Of a stretch of 35,371 bases of DNA, positions 1 through 7,703 are shown one piece after another. Below the pieces are notes generated by a model. It did not search any database. It saw only the letters and a list, made by a program, of their open reading frames with translations, and was not told the origin of the DNA. A program made the position numbers and the translations under genes. Position 1 is the stretch's first letter; each line of letters opens with the position of its first letter. This DNA comes from Candidatus Pullilachnospira intestinigallinarum (lineage in GTDB: Bacteria > Bacillota > Clostridia > Lachnospirales > Lachnospiraceae), in the NCBI GenBank assembly GCA_018711275.1, contig DVIN01000077.1, positions 1 through 35,371 of the forward strand, in the 5' to 3' direction.

Positions 1-1049
1 TTCAGATCACAGTAAGCCACATCCTCAAAGGGCAGATACACCCGTTCCCTGCGCAGGGAGGACAGATAAATGCCCTTGATGATTTCCAGCGTTTTCCGGC
101 CTTCCAGCCCGTCTACCGCCACAGGGCGGTCCGCCAGCACGGATTCGTAGAAATCCCGCAGCTGCAGGTGATGGCTGCTTCCCCAGTAGTCCGGCCCCAC
201 ATTGGTGGTCTCGTAGGTATTGCGGATCTCTGTATAGCAGCCGTCCAGCTCGTAAAATCCCATGTCCTGGAGAAGGCCACAACGTCCTTTCTCCCCGATC
301 AGCTCGATCTGGATGGGAGAGTCGGCAGCGTAAATGTTGCAGGCGTACAAATTATAGATGCAGCCATTTTCAAACTGAATTGCCGCATCGGCAGAATCCT
401 CTACCTTCACGAAATCATGGTAGTAGTTGTGGACACTTCCTTCAATCCATTCCACATCGCTGCCCAGCATGTATCGTACCCGGTCGATGCTGTGGATGGC
501 CTGATCGATGAGAACGCCGCCGCCCTCGTGGGCCCAGGTGCCCTTCCAGTCGCTGCCCTTATAATAATCCCTGGGGCGGTTCCAGGTGAGAATGGACCGG
601 GCGGCCAGGATTTTGCCGAAATCCCCCCGGCTGATCATTTCCTTCAGCTTCTCCACGCTTTTGGTGTACCGGGTCTGGAAGATGACGCCCAGTTTCACAC
701 CGGTTTCCTGCTGGGTGCGGATCATGGCGTCCGCATCCTGGAGGGTGGTGGCCACCGGCTTTTCCGTCAGTACATGGATGCCGGCCTTCATGGCTTTTAT
801 GGCCATCACCGGGTGAAGATCGTGGGGCAGGCACAGATGCACCACATCCACTCCGGCATCAAGAATATCATCAAAATCGGTACTCCAGCGGCAGCCGAAT
901 TTTTCAGCGAAGGCTTTGGCCTTTTCGGGATCCTTGTCCACCGCCAATACCGGGGTGACCAGATCCGGCAGACGCCGGAAAGCATCTTCATAGCAGACGG
1001 AAATCCGTCCGCAGCCTGCGATTGCCGCTTTTAATGGTTTGTTAATCAT
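1..1049 (-). CDS. Gfo/Idh/MocA family oxidoreductase, C-terminal end cut by window
   Basis: Minus-strand reading frame open from ATG at 1049 to the window edge (349 full codons), so only the last residues are missing for a family of about 340-390 residues. The start reads MINKPLKAAIAGCGRIS, a Rossmann nucleotide-binding loop (GCGRIS), followed by a VVHLCLPHDLH strand and the family signature TEKPVATT, whose lysine is the usual active-site residue. GGAGAT lies 6-11 bases upstream. These enzymes oxidise or reduce sugars, inositols or amino sugars with NAD(P); the substrate cannot be told. It lies 41 bases downstream of a ROK repressor on the same strand and probably forms one transcript with it. 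A second member of the family (4015-5049) lies across the divergent promoter region. Confidence 0.9.
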   Translation of the reverse strand, partial: MINKPLKAAIAGCGRISVCYEDAFRRLPDLVTPVLAVDKDPEKAKAFAEKFGCRWSTDFDDILDAGVDVVHLCLPHDLHPVMAIKAMKAGIHVLTEKPVATTLQDADAMIRTQQETGVKLGVIFQTRYTKSVEKLKEMISRGDFGKILAARSILTWNRPRDYYKGSDWKGTWAHEGGGVLIDQAIHSIDRVRYMLGSDVEWIEGSVHNYYHDFVKVEDSADAAIQFENGCIYNLYACNIYAADSPIQIELIGEKGRCGLLQDMGFYELDGCYTEIRNTYETTNVGPDYWGSSHHLQLRDFYESVLADRPVAVDGLEGRKTLEIIKGIYLSSLRRERVYLPFEDVAYCDL

Positions 1050-1090
1050 AAAAAAATCTCCTTTCCATATGGCCAGAGTTTCCTGTCAGT

Positions 1091-2296
1091 TCAGCCGATG
1101 AAAAACTGGCCGCTTAAATCCTGTGTGAAATTGTAGTGAATATCAAAAAAATACTTCATGGCGCCGTTGCAGCAGGCGTTCTGATCCAGAAGTCCGTAGC
1201 GGATTCTGACAGAATCCAGCATCCGGCGAAAACCGGTGGTATGGAGAAATTCAGTGACATCCTCCAGAAACAGCGGACCCAGATCCCGCCCCTTTCCGCC
1301 GATGATGATCAGCTTCGGATGGACGGTGCATACCAGATTTCCCAGCGCCAGGGAAAAATCGGAGGCGATATCCCGGATCACGCTGCGGGCCGCCCCGTCC
1401 CCGTAGATGGCGGCATGCCCCAGCTCTTCGTAGGTGACCGCGTCCTTCCGCTTCAGCGGACTGCTGCCGGCTGTCTTTGCCAGTCGGCCGGGGAGGGAAT
1501 CTTCCCCGATCATCCGCTCCAGACATCCCCGCCTGCCGCAGGAACATAAGGGACCGGCGGGATCGATGGAGTAGTGACCGAACTGGGTATAAGAGGCGGT
1601 TGCTTTTCCCAGCATGGTATCCTGGATAAACAGGGTGGCGCCGATGCCCCGGCTGAAATTGATGAAGGCAAAATCCTTTTCCCGGATACCGGTGTATACC
1701 TTCTCCGCATAGGCGGTGCAGGCCGTATCATTCAGAAGCGCCACGGGATATTCCCGAAACGTGGCTGCCAGTTCCCCCACGATATCGGATTCCGTCCGGT
1801 CCGGCAGGTGGAAGGAGGTGGAAAAAATTTCTCTGGTATCCGGATCGATCATGGCAGGGACCACAATACAGATGCCCAGGAGCTTTTCCGGTGAAATGGC
1901 CGGGAGAAGTTCCAGATCAAAAAGAGCCCGGGACCGTTCCACATAGGAATCGGTCTCTTTTACGGCAATCCGGCAGGTGACGGCGACGCTTCCGCAGATA
2001 TCCGTCAGATACCCCAGCACCTGCTCCTCCTCCCAGCAGAGTACTGCCACATAATGCCGCTCCGGCTTCAGCTGAAGAGAATTGGGCTTTCTTCCCACAG
2101 TTTTGCTGTCGGAAGTTCCGGTGTCCATGAGAAAATCCCTCTCCAGAAGCTCATCTACCAGAGCGGATACGGTGGTCTTGCTGAGCTTTGTCCGTTTTGC
2201 CAGCTCCGCCCGGGAGATCCCCTGTTCCTGATGCACCAGATTGTAGATCTGTTTCAGGTTGGTATTTTTAATCAACTGCTGATTAATCAGTTTCAT
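1091..2296 (-). CDS. ROK family transcriptional regulator (XylR/NagC type), copy 1
   Basis: 401 residues. Residues about 10-75 form a winged helix-turn-helix (GISRAELAKRTKLSKTTVSA), and the rest is a ROK sugar-kinase-like domain with the RGIGATLF strand and the zinc-binding signature CSCGRRGCLE. Proteins of this shape are usually repressors that leave DNA when a sugar binds the kinase-like domain. The ATG at 2296 has GGAG about 10 bases upstream. It is a clear paralogue of the gene at 2408-3613: same length, same N-terminal layout and same C-terminal FTQ-containing end. A 32-bp palindromic element has inserted into its presumed 5' untranslated region. Target and effector are unknown; the flanking sugar genes are the obvious candidates. 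Confidence 0.9.
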   Translation of the reverse strand: MKLINQQLIKNTNLKQIYNLVHQEQGISRAELAKRTKLSKTTVSALVDELLERDFLMDTGTSDSKTVGRKPNSLQLKPERHYVAVLCWEEEQVLGYLTDICGSVAVTCRIAVKETDSYVERSRALFDLELLPAISPEKLLGICIVVPAMIDPDTREIFSTSFHLPDRTESDIVGELAATFREYPVALLNDTACTAYAEKVYTGIREKDFAFINFSRGIGATLFIQDTMLGKATASYTQFGHYSIDPAGPLCSCGRRGCLERMIGEDSLPGRLAKTAGSSPLKRKDAVTYEELGHAAIYGDGAARSVIRDIASDFSLALGNLVCTVHPKLIIIGGKGRDLGPLFLEDVTEFLHTTGFRRMLDSVRIRYGLLDQNACCNGAMKYFFDIHYNFTQDLSGQFFIG

Positions 2297-2337
2297 GCAA
2301 ATGTCCTCGCTCCTTCATCGGGTAAATGCTGTCAGAT

Positions 2338-2385
2338 ATTTCTTTGTAACTGTTCAGCCGTCCGGCTTCCCTGTTACATTTCTTT
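2338..2385. mobile_element. 32-bp palindromic mini-element with 8-bp target duplication, copy 1
   Basis: The core 2346-2377 starts GTAACTGTTCAGCC and ends GGCTTCCCTGTTAC, so its ends GTAAC/GTTAC pair and an inner AGCCG/CGGCT stem closes on two bases. It is flanked on both sides by the identical octamer ATTTCTTT (2338-2345 and 2378-2385). A second copy with its own, different octamer repeat lies at 14643-14690 and matches at 28 of 32 core positions. The flanking repeats are best read as target-site duplications. The GTAA ends and 8-bp duplication match what is known of IS66-family insertion sequences, but no transposase is present here. The copy sits between the -10 box and the ribosome-binding site of the downstream ROK gene. 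Confidence 0.75.
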
Positions 2386-2386
2386 C

Positions 2387-2415
2387 ATTATATCGCAGGA
2401 GAGGCATTTATCCAA
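2387..2415 (-). promoter_or_regulatory. Probable promoter of ROK copy 1
   Basis: On the minus strand TTGGAT (2410-2415) and TATAAT (2387-2392) are separated by exactly 17 bases. The -35 box overlaps the stop codon of the upstream ROK gene. Transcription would start near 2380, so the inserted 32-bp hairpin would be at the very 5' end of the mRNA. Assigned by motif and spacing only. Confidence 0.6.
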
Positions 2416-3613
2416 CATAAAAACCGGATGGATTTTCCTGAGTGAAGCTGTAATGAATGTCAAAGTAGTACCGCATGGCGCCGCTTAAGAACGAGTCGCT
2501 GTGCAGCGTGGAGTAGCGGACGGTCACGTTATCCACCATTTTCCGGAATCCGATGGATTTCAGATCCTTGCGTACCTGCTCCAGGAAATAATCGCCCAGG
2601 GCGGGGATCTTTCCTCCCAGGATAATCAGGGACGGGTTGACGATGCAGATCAGGTTCCCCAGCGCCAGGGCCAGCTCCCTGGCCATCTGGGCCAGCAGTT
2701 TCATGGCCGTGGGATCCCGGTAGAGAGCGGCACGGCCCAGATCCGCGAAGGTGACCCGGTCCGGCGGAGTGAGAAAGGGGCTTTCCCCGAAGGCCGCTGC
2801 CCGGCGGCCGATGTTATGCTCAGAAATCAGAGCTTCCAGACAGCCATGATTTCCGCAGACACATAAGGGCCCCTCCGGATCCACGGAATAGTGGCCGAAC
2901 TGGGTGAAGGAGCCGCTGGCCTTTCCCAGCATATTCCCTTCAATGAACAGGGTGGCACCGATGCCGCGGTTGAAATTGATGAAGGCGAAATTGTTTTCCT
3001 TCAGGCTGGTATACACTTTCTCCGCATAGGCAAAGCAGGCAGTATCCTCCAGAAATGCCACGGGATATTCTGGGAAAGCCGCGGGCAGAAGAGGAAAGAT
3101 TTTTTCTTCACCCAATGCGGGAAGACTGAGGGTGGTAGAGTAGATTTCCTCCCGGGCGGCGTCGATCATGGCGGAAACCACCACGCAGATACCCAGGATC
3201 TGCCTGCTGTCATACCGGGACAGCAGGGAATCATAAAAGCATTTACGGGATACCGTAAGATACGTATCAGTGCCGGTGACCTTTTCGGAAAACTGGCAGA
3301 CGGAGACACCGGCCAGATCGATGAGATACAGCTGCACCGTATCCTCCATCCAGTGAAGAACCGCCACATAATAACGGCCGGAGCGTACATAAAGGGTGTT
3401 GGGCCGTCTGCCCACGGATTCGGTTTCCGAAACGCCGCTGTCGATGAGAAATTCCCGCTCAATCAGCTCATCGATCAGGGTGGACACCGTGGTTTTGCTG
3501 AGCCTGGTACGCTTGGCCAGGGCCGCCCTGGAAATACCGGGATGGTTGTAAACGGAAGCGTAAAGCCGTTTCATATTGGAATTTTTGATAAGCTGCTGGG
3601 TAACGGGCCGCAT
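2408..3613 (-). CDS. ROK family transcriptional regulator (XylR/NagC type), copy 2
   Basis: 401 residues, paralogous to the gene at 1091-2296. The N-terminal helix-turn-helix contains GISRAALAKRTRLSKTTVST; the ROK domain has RGIGATLF and the zinc signature CVCGNHGCLE. The ATG at 3613 is preceded by a strong AGGAGGGG site. It is the first gene leftward from the divergent region 3614-4014 and faces the oxidoreductase at 4015, so it may repress that gene, itself, or both. The two copies share their DNA-recognition helices but differ widely in the effector-binding domain, which suggests a duplicated repressor reading two different sugars. Confidence 0.9.
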   Translation of the reverse strand: MRPVTQQLIKNSNMKRLYASVYNHPGISRAALAKRTRLSKTTVSTLIDELIEREFLIDSGVSETESVGRRPNTLYVRSGRYYVAVLHWMEDTVQLYLIDLAGVSVCQFSEKVTGTDTYLTVSRKCFYDSLLSRYDSRQILGICVVVSAMIDAAREEIYSTTLSLPALGEEKIFPLLPAAFPEYPVAFLEDTACFAYAEKVYTSLKENNFAFINFNRGIGATLFIEGNMLGKASGSFTQFGHYSVDPEGPLCVCGNHGCLEALISEHNIGRRAAAFGESPFLTPPDRVTFADLGRAALYRDPTAMKLLAQMARELALALGNLICIVNPSLIILGGKIPALGDYFLEQVRKDLKSIGFRKMVDNVTVRYSTLHSDSFLSGAMRYYFDIHYSFTQENPSGFYVG

Positions 3614-4014
3614 AAGTTCCCCTCCTTCTCAATTGGTTAACCCATCTGATTAATTGCATAGTATCATAAATGGATATGGAAATCAACTGCCGGAAGAAAT
3701 CATAAAAAAATTTTTTGGCCAGGTTGCGGTGAAAAAGTTTCTTTCTGTTAAAAAGAGAAGAGTGATTTTGGGAGTTGTTATAATATATTGTGATTTATGC
3801 ATAAAAACATCATTGAAAAACTGTATAAAATGGTGAAATAGGCTTATGAAAGAAAAAGAATAAGTGAAAATATTGACAGAAATTCAGTTCAGTGGTAAGG
3901 TATAAACAGATCATAAGACTGGACAGAGAAAGAAAAACAAAGAAGTTACTGGTTCAGTCTTTTCTTTAAAATCAAATAGTTAAGTCACTGGACAAACAAA
4001 AGTGAGGTGTGAAC
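3614..4014. promoter_or_regulatory. Divergent control region between ROK copy 2 and oxidoreductase
   Basis: This 401-bp gene-free stretch is AT-rich compared with its surroundings. Leftward, TTGATT (3681-3686) and TACTAT (3658-3663) are 17 bases apart. Downstream of them lies the palindrome GGTTAACC (3635-3642), a possible repressor site. Rightward, TTGACA (3873-3878) is followed by TATAAA (3901-3906), but the 22-base gap is too long for a standard promoter. The octamer ACTGGACA occurs twice (3918-3925 and 3987-3994) with a related ACTGG at 3948-3952; these could be binding sites for one of the ROK proteins. The operator assignments are inference. Confidence 0.5.
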
Positions 4015-5049
4015 ATGAAAGTTGGAGTGATTGGATGCGGAGGCATGGGAACTACCCATTATCTGTCTTTGAAGGCGCTTTCCGCACAGATGGATTTACA
4101 GGTGGTTGCGCTGGCGGATTGCAGAAAGGAATTTCTGGATAAGGCGGCGGGTTATTTTCCGGAGGCCAGAACTTATACATACGGGATGGATCTCATTGCC
4201 GGCGAACAGCTGGATATCGTACATATCTGTCTTCCCAGCTATCTGCATGCGGATCATGCGGTGGCTGCCATGGAGAAGGGGATGAACGTCCTGGTGGAAA
4301 AGCCGGTATGCCTTACGAAAGAGGATTGTGAAAAACTTCTGGAGGTGGAAAAGAGAACCGGCGTGAAGGTTATGGTGGGACAGGTGGTACGTTCCTTTGA
4401 TGAGTACCGTTACTTAAAGGATGCCTACGATACCGGGCGTTTTGGAAAACTGAAATCCATCGTGATGCAGCGACTCAGCGCCGATGTGAAATGGGGATTT
4501 GAAGACTGGTTCCATGATGAGAAGAGAAGCGGGTCTGTTGTTCTGGATCTTCACGTACATGATCTGGATTTTCTCCGGTATATGCTGGGAGAGCCGGACA
4601 GTTTTGAGGTTAAAGCAACGGCGTTTAAAAGCGGCATGATCAATCAGGTGCTGACTACTTATGAGTTCGGAGATGTATTTGCTTCTGTGGAAGGAATCTG
4701 GGACGAGTGTCCGGGGCTGCAGTTTGAGGCCAGCTTCCGTGCCTGCTTCGAGGAGGCTACCATCTGGTTCAACGGAAAGCAGGATCCTTCCCTGACGGTT
4801 TATAAGAAAGACGGAACCGTGGAGCACCCGGAACTGAATCCGGAGTATAACGTGTCGGATAATACGGCAGGAATCAATGTTTCCAATCTGGGACCCTATT
4901 ATACGGAAATCAAATATTTCGCGGAATGTGTGCGGGATGGAAAACCCGTGGAAGTGGCGCCTCTGTCTGAGGGCGTAAAATCTGTGGAAGTGGCCCTGAA
5001 AGAATGGGAAGCTGCGAAAGCGTATGTGAAAGCCCATACGAAAGCGTGA
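4015..5049 (+). CDS. Gfo/Idh/MocA family oxidoreductase
   Basis: 344 residues from the ATG at 4015. A GTG at 4009 is in frame but lies inside the GAGGTG ribosome-binding site, so the ATG is preferred. The protein begins MKVGVIGCGGMGTTH (GxGxxG dinucleotide loop), has the VHICLPSYLHADH strand-loop and the catalytic VEKPVCL motif. It is an NAD(P)-dependent sugar or polyol dehydrogenase by family; the substrate is not determinable. It opens the rightward cluster with a sugar-binding protein, permease, TIM-barrel isomerase and creatininase-like hydrolase, which fits a stepwise oxidation-isomerisation pathway for a sugar or inositol derivative. Confidence 0.92.
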   Translation: MKVGVIGCGGMGTTHYLSLKALSAQMDLQVVALADCRKEFLDKAAGYFPEARTYTYGMDLIAGEQLDIVHICLPSYLHADHAVAAMEKGMNVLVEKPVCLTKEDCEKLLEVEKRTGVKVMVGQVVRSFDEYRYLKDAYDTGRFGKLKSIVMQRLSADVKWGFEDWFHDEKRSGSVVLDLHVHDLDFLRYMLGEPDSFEVKATAFKSGMINQVLTTYEFGDVFASVEGIWDECPGLQFEASFRACFEEATIWFNGKQDPSLTVYKKDGTVEHPELNPEYNVSDNTAGINVSNLGPYYTEIKYFAECVRDGKPVEVAPLSEGVKSVEVALKEWEAAKAYVKAHTKA

Positions 5050-5203
5050 CGAAAGGACTGTGATTTAGCTTTCCGGTATTCCTGCCGTGCAAAAAAGGCA
5101 TCTTTGACAGGAAAGATCAGCCGGAGGAAAATCCGTTTTATTCATGGTAACTTTCCGCCGGTATAGGCGGAGAAATAAAGCATATTTTAAAGGAGGAACT
5201 ATT
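5050..5203 (+). promoter_or_regulatory. Leader of the sugar-binding protein gene
   Basis: Contains TTGACA (5104-5109) inside the inverted repeat ATCTTT-N6-AAAGAT (5100-5117), and a perfect stem TCCGCC/GGCGGA with a six-base loop (5152-5169) just upstream of the AGGAGG site of the next gene. A good -10 box at normal spacing is lacking (GAAAAT is the best), so this may be either a regulated internal promoter or only mRNA structure. Confidence 0.35.
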
Positions 5204-6535
5204 ATGGCGAAAAAGAAAGTTCTCGCACTGCTGCTGACAACAGCCATGGCCGCATCCCTTCTGTCGGGGTGTGGAGGGGGTAATTCAGACTCCTCAGATG
5301 ACAGCTCTTCGGAGACCACGGAAAGCACAGAGAGTACGGATTCTGAAGACAGTTCAGAGGATTCCGGAAGCTCTGACGGTGAGGAAGTAGTTCTCTAGGT
5401 ATTTGACGCCCATGCCTATGGATTGGATGAATACGCGGAGATGGTGGAGGCGTTTGAGGAAGAGCATCCCGGCGTGACCATTGAGGTTCAGCATGCCGCC
5501 AACGACAGCAACACCCTGCTGCAGTCCCGGGTGAATTCCGGAGATATCCCGGATGTATTCGATGTGGAGTCCGGAACGTCTGCTCAGAGGTATTATGAAT
5601 ATGCCTATGACTGGACTGATGATACGGATGTGACCAGCAAATTTAATGAGGATGCGCTGGCTACAGGAACTACCGATGACGGAAGAGTAATGTCCCTGCC
5701 CTGGACTTATGAGAATATGGGGCTTCTGTATAATAAAGACTGCTTTGAGGAAGCCGGCATCACAGAGCTTCCCACCAACATGGATGAACTGGAAGAAGCC
5801 TGCAAGAAACTGGAGGCGGCAGGAATTACTCCGATTGCGCTGCCTGCCAAAGAAACCTGGGTGCTGGGTCAGCTGGCCACACACTTTATGATGGACAAGG
5901 AACTGGATGCAGAGGGAACCAACGAGGCACTGATGTCCGGCGAACTGCAGTTCGCGGATCTTCCTCACTGGGATAATCTGTTCCGTTTCCTGGATCTTGC
6001 CGTAGAATACGGACCGGACAAACCGTTGGAGATTGACTGGGAAACTTCTGAGAACATGCTGGCTAACGGCGAAGCCGACATCATTCATATGGGTGATTGG
6101 TGCCAGTCCACTCTGGATTCCTTTAATCCGGACGCGAACCTGGCATTCCTTCCGGTGCCGGTGGGTGATACGGCTGAGGATGCCACTGTACTGTCTTCCT
6201 GTAACTGGACATACATTGTAAACAAAGATTCCGAAAATCTGGAACTGGCAAAAGAATACTGCGAATATATTCTTACTTCTGAGATGGGCCAGTACTGGAT
6301 GTGTGACGGTGTAGGCGCTGTACCAGGTGTAAAAACAGACCGTGAGGTACAGGGAACACTGGCCAACGATGCAAAAACATATATCAACGAAGGAAAAACG
6401 AACGGATGGATTCATACCATCGCTCCTACAAGCTATACGGACACCTGTGGACCATACCTGCAGTCCTATATGCTCGGTGACATGAGCCAGGACGAGGTGA
6501 CACAGCTGTTCCAGGAATTCTATACAGCTGGATAA
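5204..6535 (+). pseudogene. Extracellular sugar-binding lipoprotein, interrupted by in-frame amber codon
   Basis: ATG at 5204 with AAAGGAGG upstream. Codons 1-64 encode a lipoprotein signal peptide with lipobox LLSGC (Cys 23) and a Ser/Asp/Glu-rich linker, then TAG at 5396-5398, after which the same frame stays open to 6535 and encodes a complete family 1 solute-binding protein (VFDAHAYGLDEYAEM onward, about 378 residues). Without the stop the product would be 443 residues, a normal length. One base change (for example AAG to TAG, lysine to stop) explains it. No convincing internal start with a ribosome-binding site follows the stop; a TTG at 5423 has none. Thus either the lipoprotein is lost, or the amber codon is read through, or the base is wrong. 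It would feed the permease at 6715. Confidence 0.85.
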
Positions 6536-6714
6536 GCGTGTAGCATTAAACAGGAAACTTCCGGCAGCTGCCGGAACGGGTTCTTGCCCCGCAGCCAGCC
6601 ATGCTGCCTGATAATGTGCAGCGCGCAAGGCTGTGGGGCATCTTATATGCCCTGTTTAGCGGGAAGACCGCCGGCTGCGGTCTTTCCGCACGAAAAATGT
6701 TTGGAGGAAACAGT
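6536..6714 (+). promoter_or_regulatory. Intergenic hairpin cluster between binding protein and permease
   Basis: Three strong hairpins lie in 179 bp. First is the perfect palindrome TTCCGGCAGCTGCCGGAA (6559-6576). Second is a two-part stem, GCCCCGCAGCC (6586-6596) with GGCTGTGGGGC (6629-6639), enclosing GCTGC/GCAGC (6603-6607/6618-6622). Third is AAGACCGC/GCGGTCTT with a five-base loop (6664-6684). None has a U-run, so they are more likely mRNA-stabilising or expression-balancing structures, common after binding-protein genes, than terminators. Confidence 0.6.
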
Positions 6715-7653
6715 ATGAAATCGAAGAAGATAAGAGAGTTTCTCCTGTTTGCCCTGTTCGTATTTCCTGCAGTTGCCTTTGTACTGTTTGCCACGGATAT
6801 TCCCTTTGTGATGAACCTGTACTACTCGGTATTTGACTGGAACGGCGTGGGAAAAGACATGGAGTTTGTGGGTCTGGCAAACTATGTCAAGATCTTTACC
6901 AATGACACCCTGTTCTGGAAAGGTGTTACATTTACTCTGAAGTTTGCGGTATTTTACGTTGTTATTGTGAACATCCTGTCACTGACTGTGATTGAAACAT
7001 GGACAAAATTTGATTTTCCCAAGCTGATTGGCAACACGCTGCTCTATACAGTGGCAACGGTGCTGGTAATTGTGCTGCTGGCTCCTATGGCGGCTTATAA
7101 GCTTGCCAGAACGAAAAATAAGCTCAGCGGTATCTGTTTTATTCTGGTAATTATGCCGATGATGGTTCCCTTCCAGTCTTACATGATTTCCCTGACCCGT
7201 GTGGTGGCAAATGCAAATCTTACGGGAACAAGGATGGGTCAGATTCTGGTGAGCATTGGTCTTTGTATGCCGCTGGCGGTGTATATGATTCACGGATTTG
7301 TAAAGAATGTTCCTCTGGAGCTGGAGGAGTGTGCCTGCATTGACGGAGCCTCCAAGGTGCGGACGTATTTCAGTATTGTTTTGCCGCTGTTGAAGCCTAT
7401 CTTGACAACCGTAGTGGTTCTCGATACACTGGCTACATGGAATGATATCATCACCAACCAGTTGATTGTAGGAGGAAACGCCAGGGCCATGAACATTCAA
7501 AACGCTCTGTATATGCAGTTTTCCGCACAGACTGCCGACTGGGAACATGCGCTTCCTGGTATTGTGATGTCCATGATCCCCAGCCTTATTTTCTTTGTGG
7601 TAATGCAGAAACATATTGTGGGCGGTATTACTGCCGGAGCAGTGAAGGGCTGA
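6715..7653 (+). CDS. Chimeric sugar ABC permease (MalF-type start joined to MalG-type end)
   Basis: 312 residues from ATG at 6715 behind TTTGGAGG. Residues 1 to about 92 match the start of a MalF/UgpA-type permease: cytoplasmic basic start, first membrane helix, SVFDWNG and FVGLANYVKIF, then helix 2 ending NILSLTV. From about residue 93 (ETWTKFDFPKLIGNTLLYTV) the sequence is that of a MalG/UgpE-type permease after its first helix, with the EAA loop EECACIDGAS and the typical end HIVGGITAGAVKG. A normal operon has two separate genes of about 290 residues each. The simplest explanation is an in-frame deletion near 6985-7000 removing the rest of the first permease and the start of the second. 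It retains one EAA loop, so ATPase docking as a homodimer is conceivable but unproven. Confidence 0.85.
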   Translation: MKSKKIREFLLFALFVFPAVAFVLFATDIPFVMNLYYSVFDWNGVGKDMEFVGLANYVKIFTNDTLFWKGVTFTLKFAVFYVVIVNILSLTVIETWTKFDFPKLIGNTLLYTVATVLVIVLLAPMAAYKLARTKNKLSGICFILVIMPMMVPFQSYMISLTRVVANANLTGTRMGQILVSIGLCMPLAVYMIHGFVKNVPLELEECACIDGASKVRTYFSIVLPLLKPILTTVVVLDTLATWNDIITNQLIVGGNARAMNIQNALYMQFSAQTADWEHALPGIVMSMIPSLIFFVVMQKHIVGGITAGAVKG

Positions 7654-7703
7654 TTCGGGAAGCAGAGCAGAAACAGGACGGGAAAGGTTAGGAGGAAAAT
7701 AAA

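Noticed and set aside
1062..1074. CCATATGGCC near the first gene as a copy of the 48-bp repeat
   Set aside because: Only the short palindromic part matches; too little to claim relation.
1083..1092. CAGTTCAGCC, matching part of the 32-bp element
   Set aside because: It is the natural end of a ROK gene (compare the paralogue's C-terminus) and has no palindrome or duplication.
3945..3958. GTTACTGGTTCAGTC as a third copy of the 32-bp element
   Set aside because: Only the first dozen bases resemble the element; no second half and no flanking octamer repeat.
5396..5398. Amber codon as a pyrrolysine or selenocysteine-type recoding site
   Set aside because: TAG lies in a variable position right after a low-complexity linker, with no obvious downstream recoding structure, and sugar-binding proteins have no known use for pyrrolysine. 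Kept only as a remote alternative.
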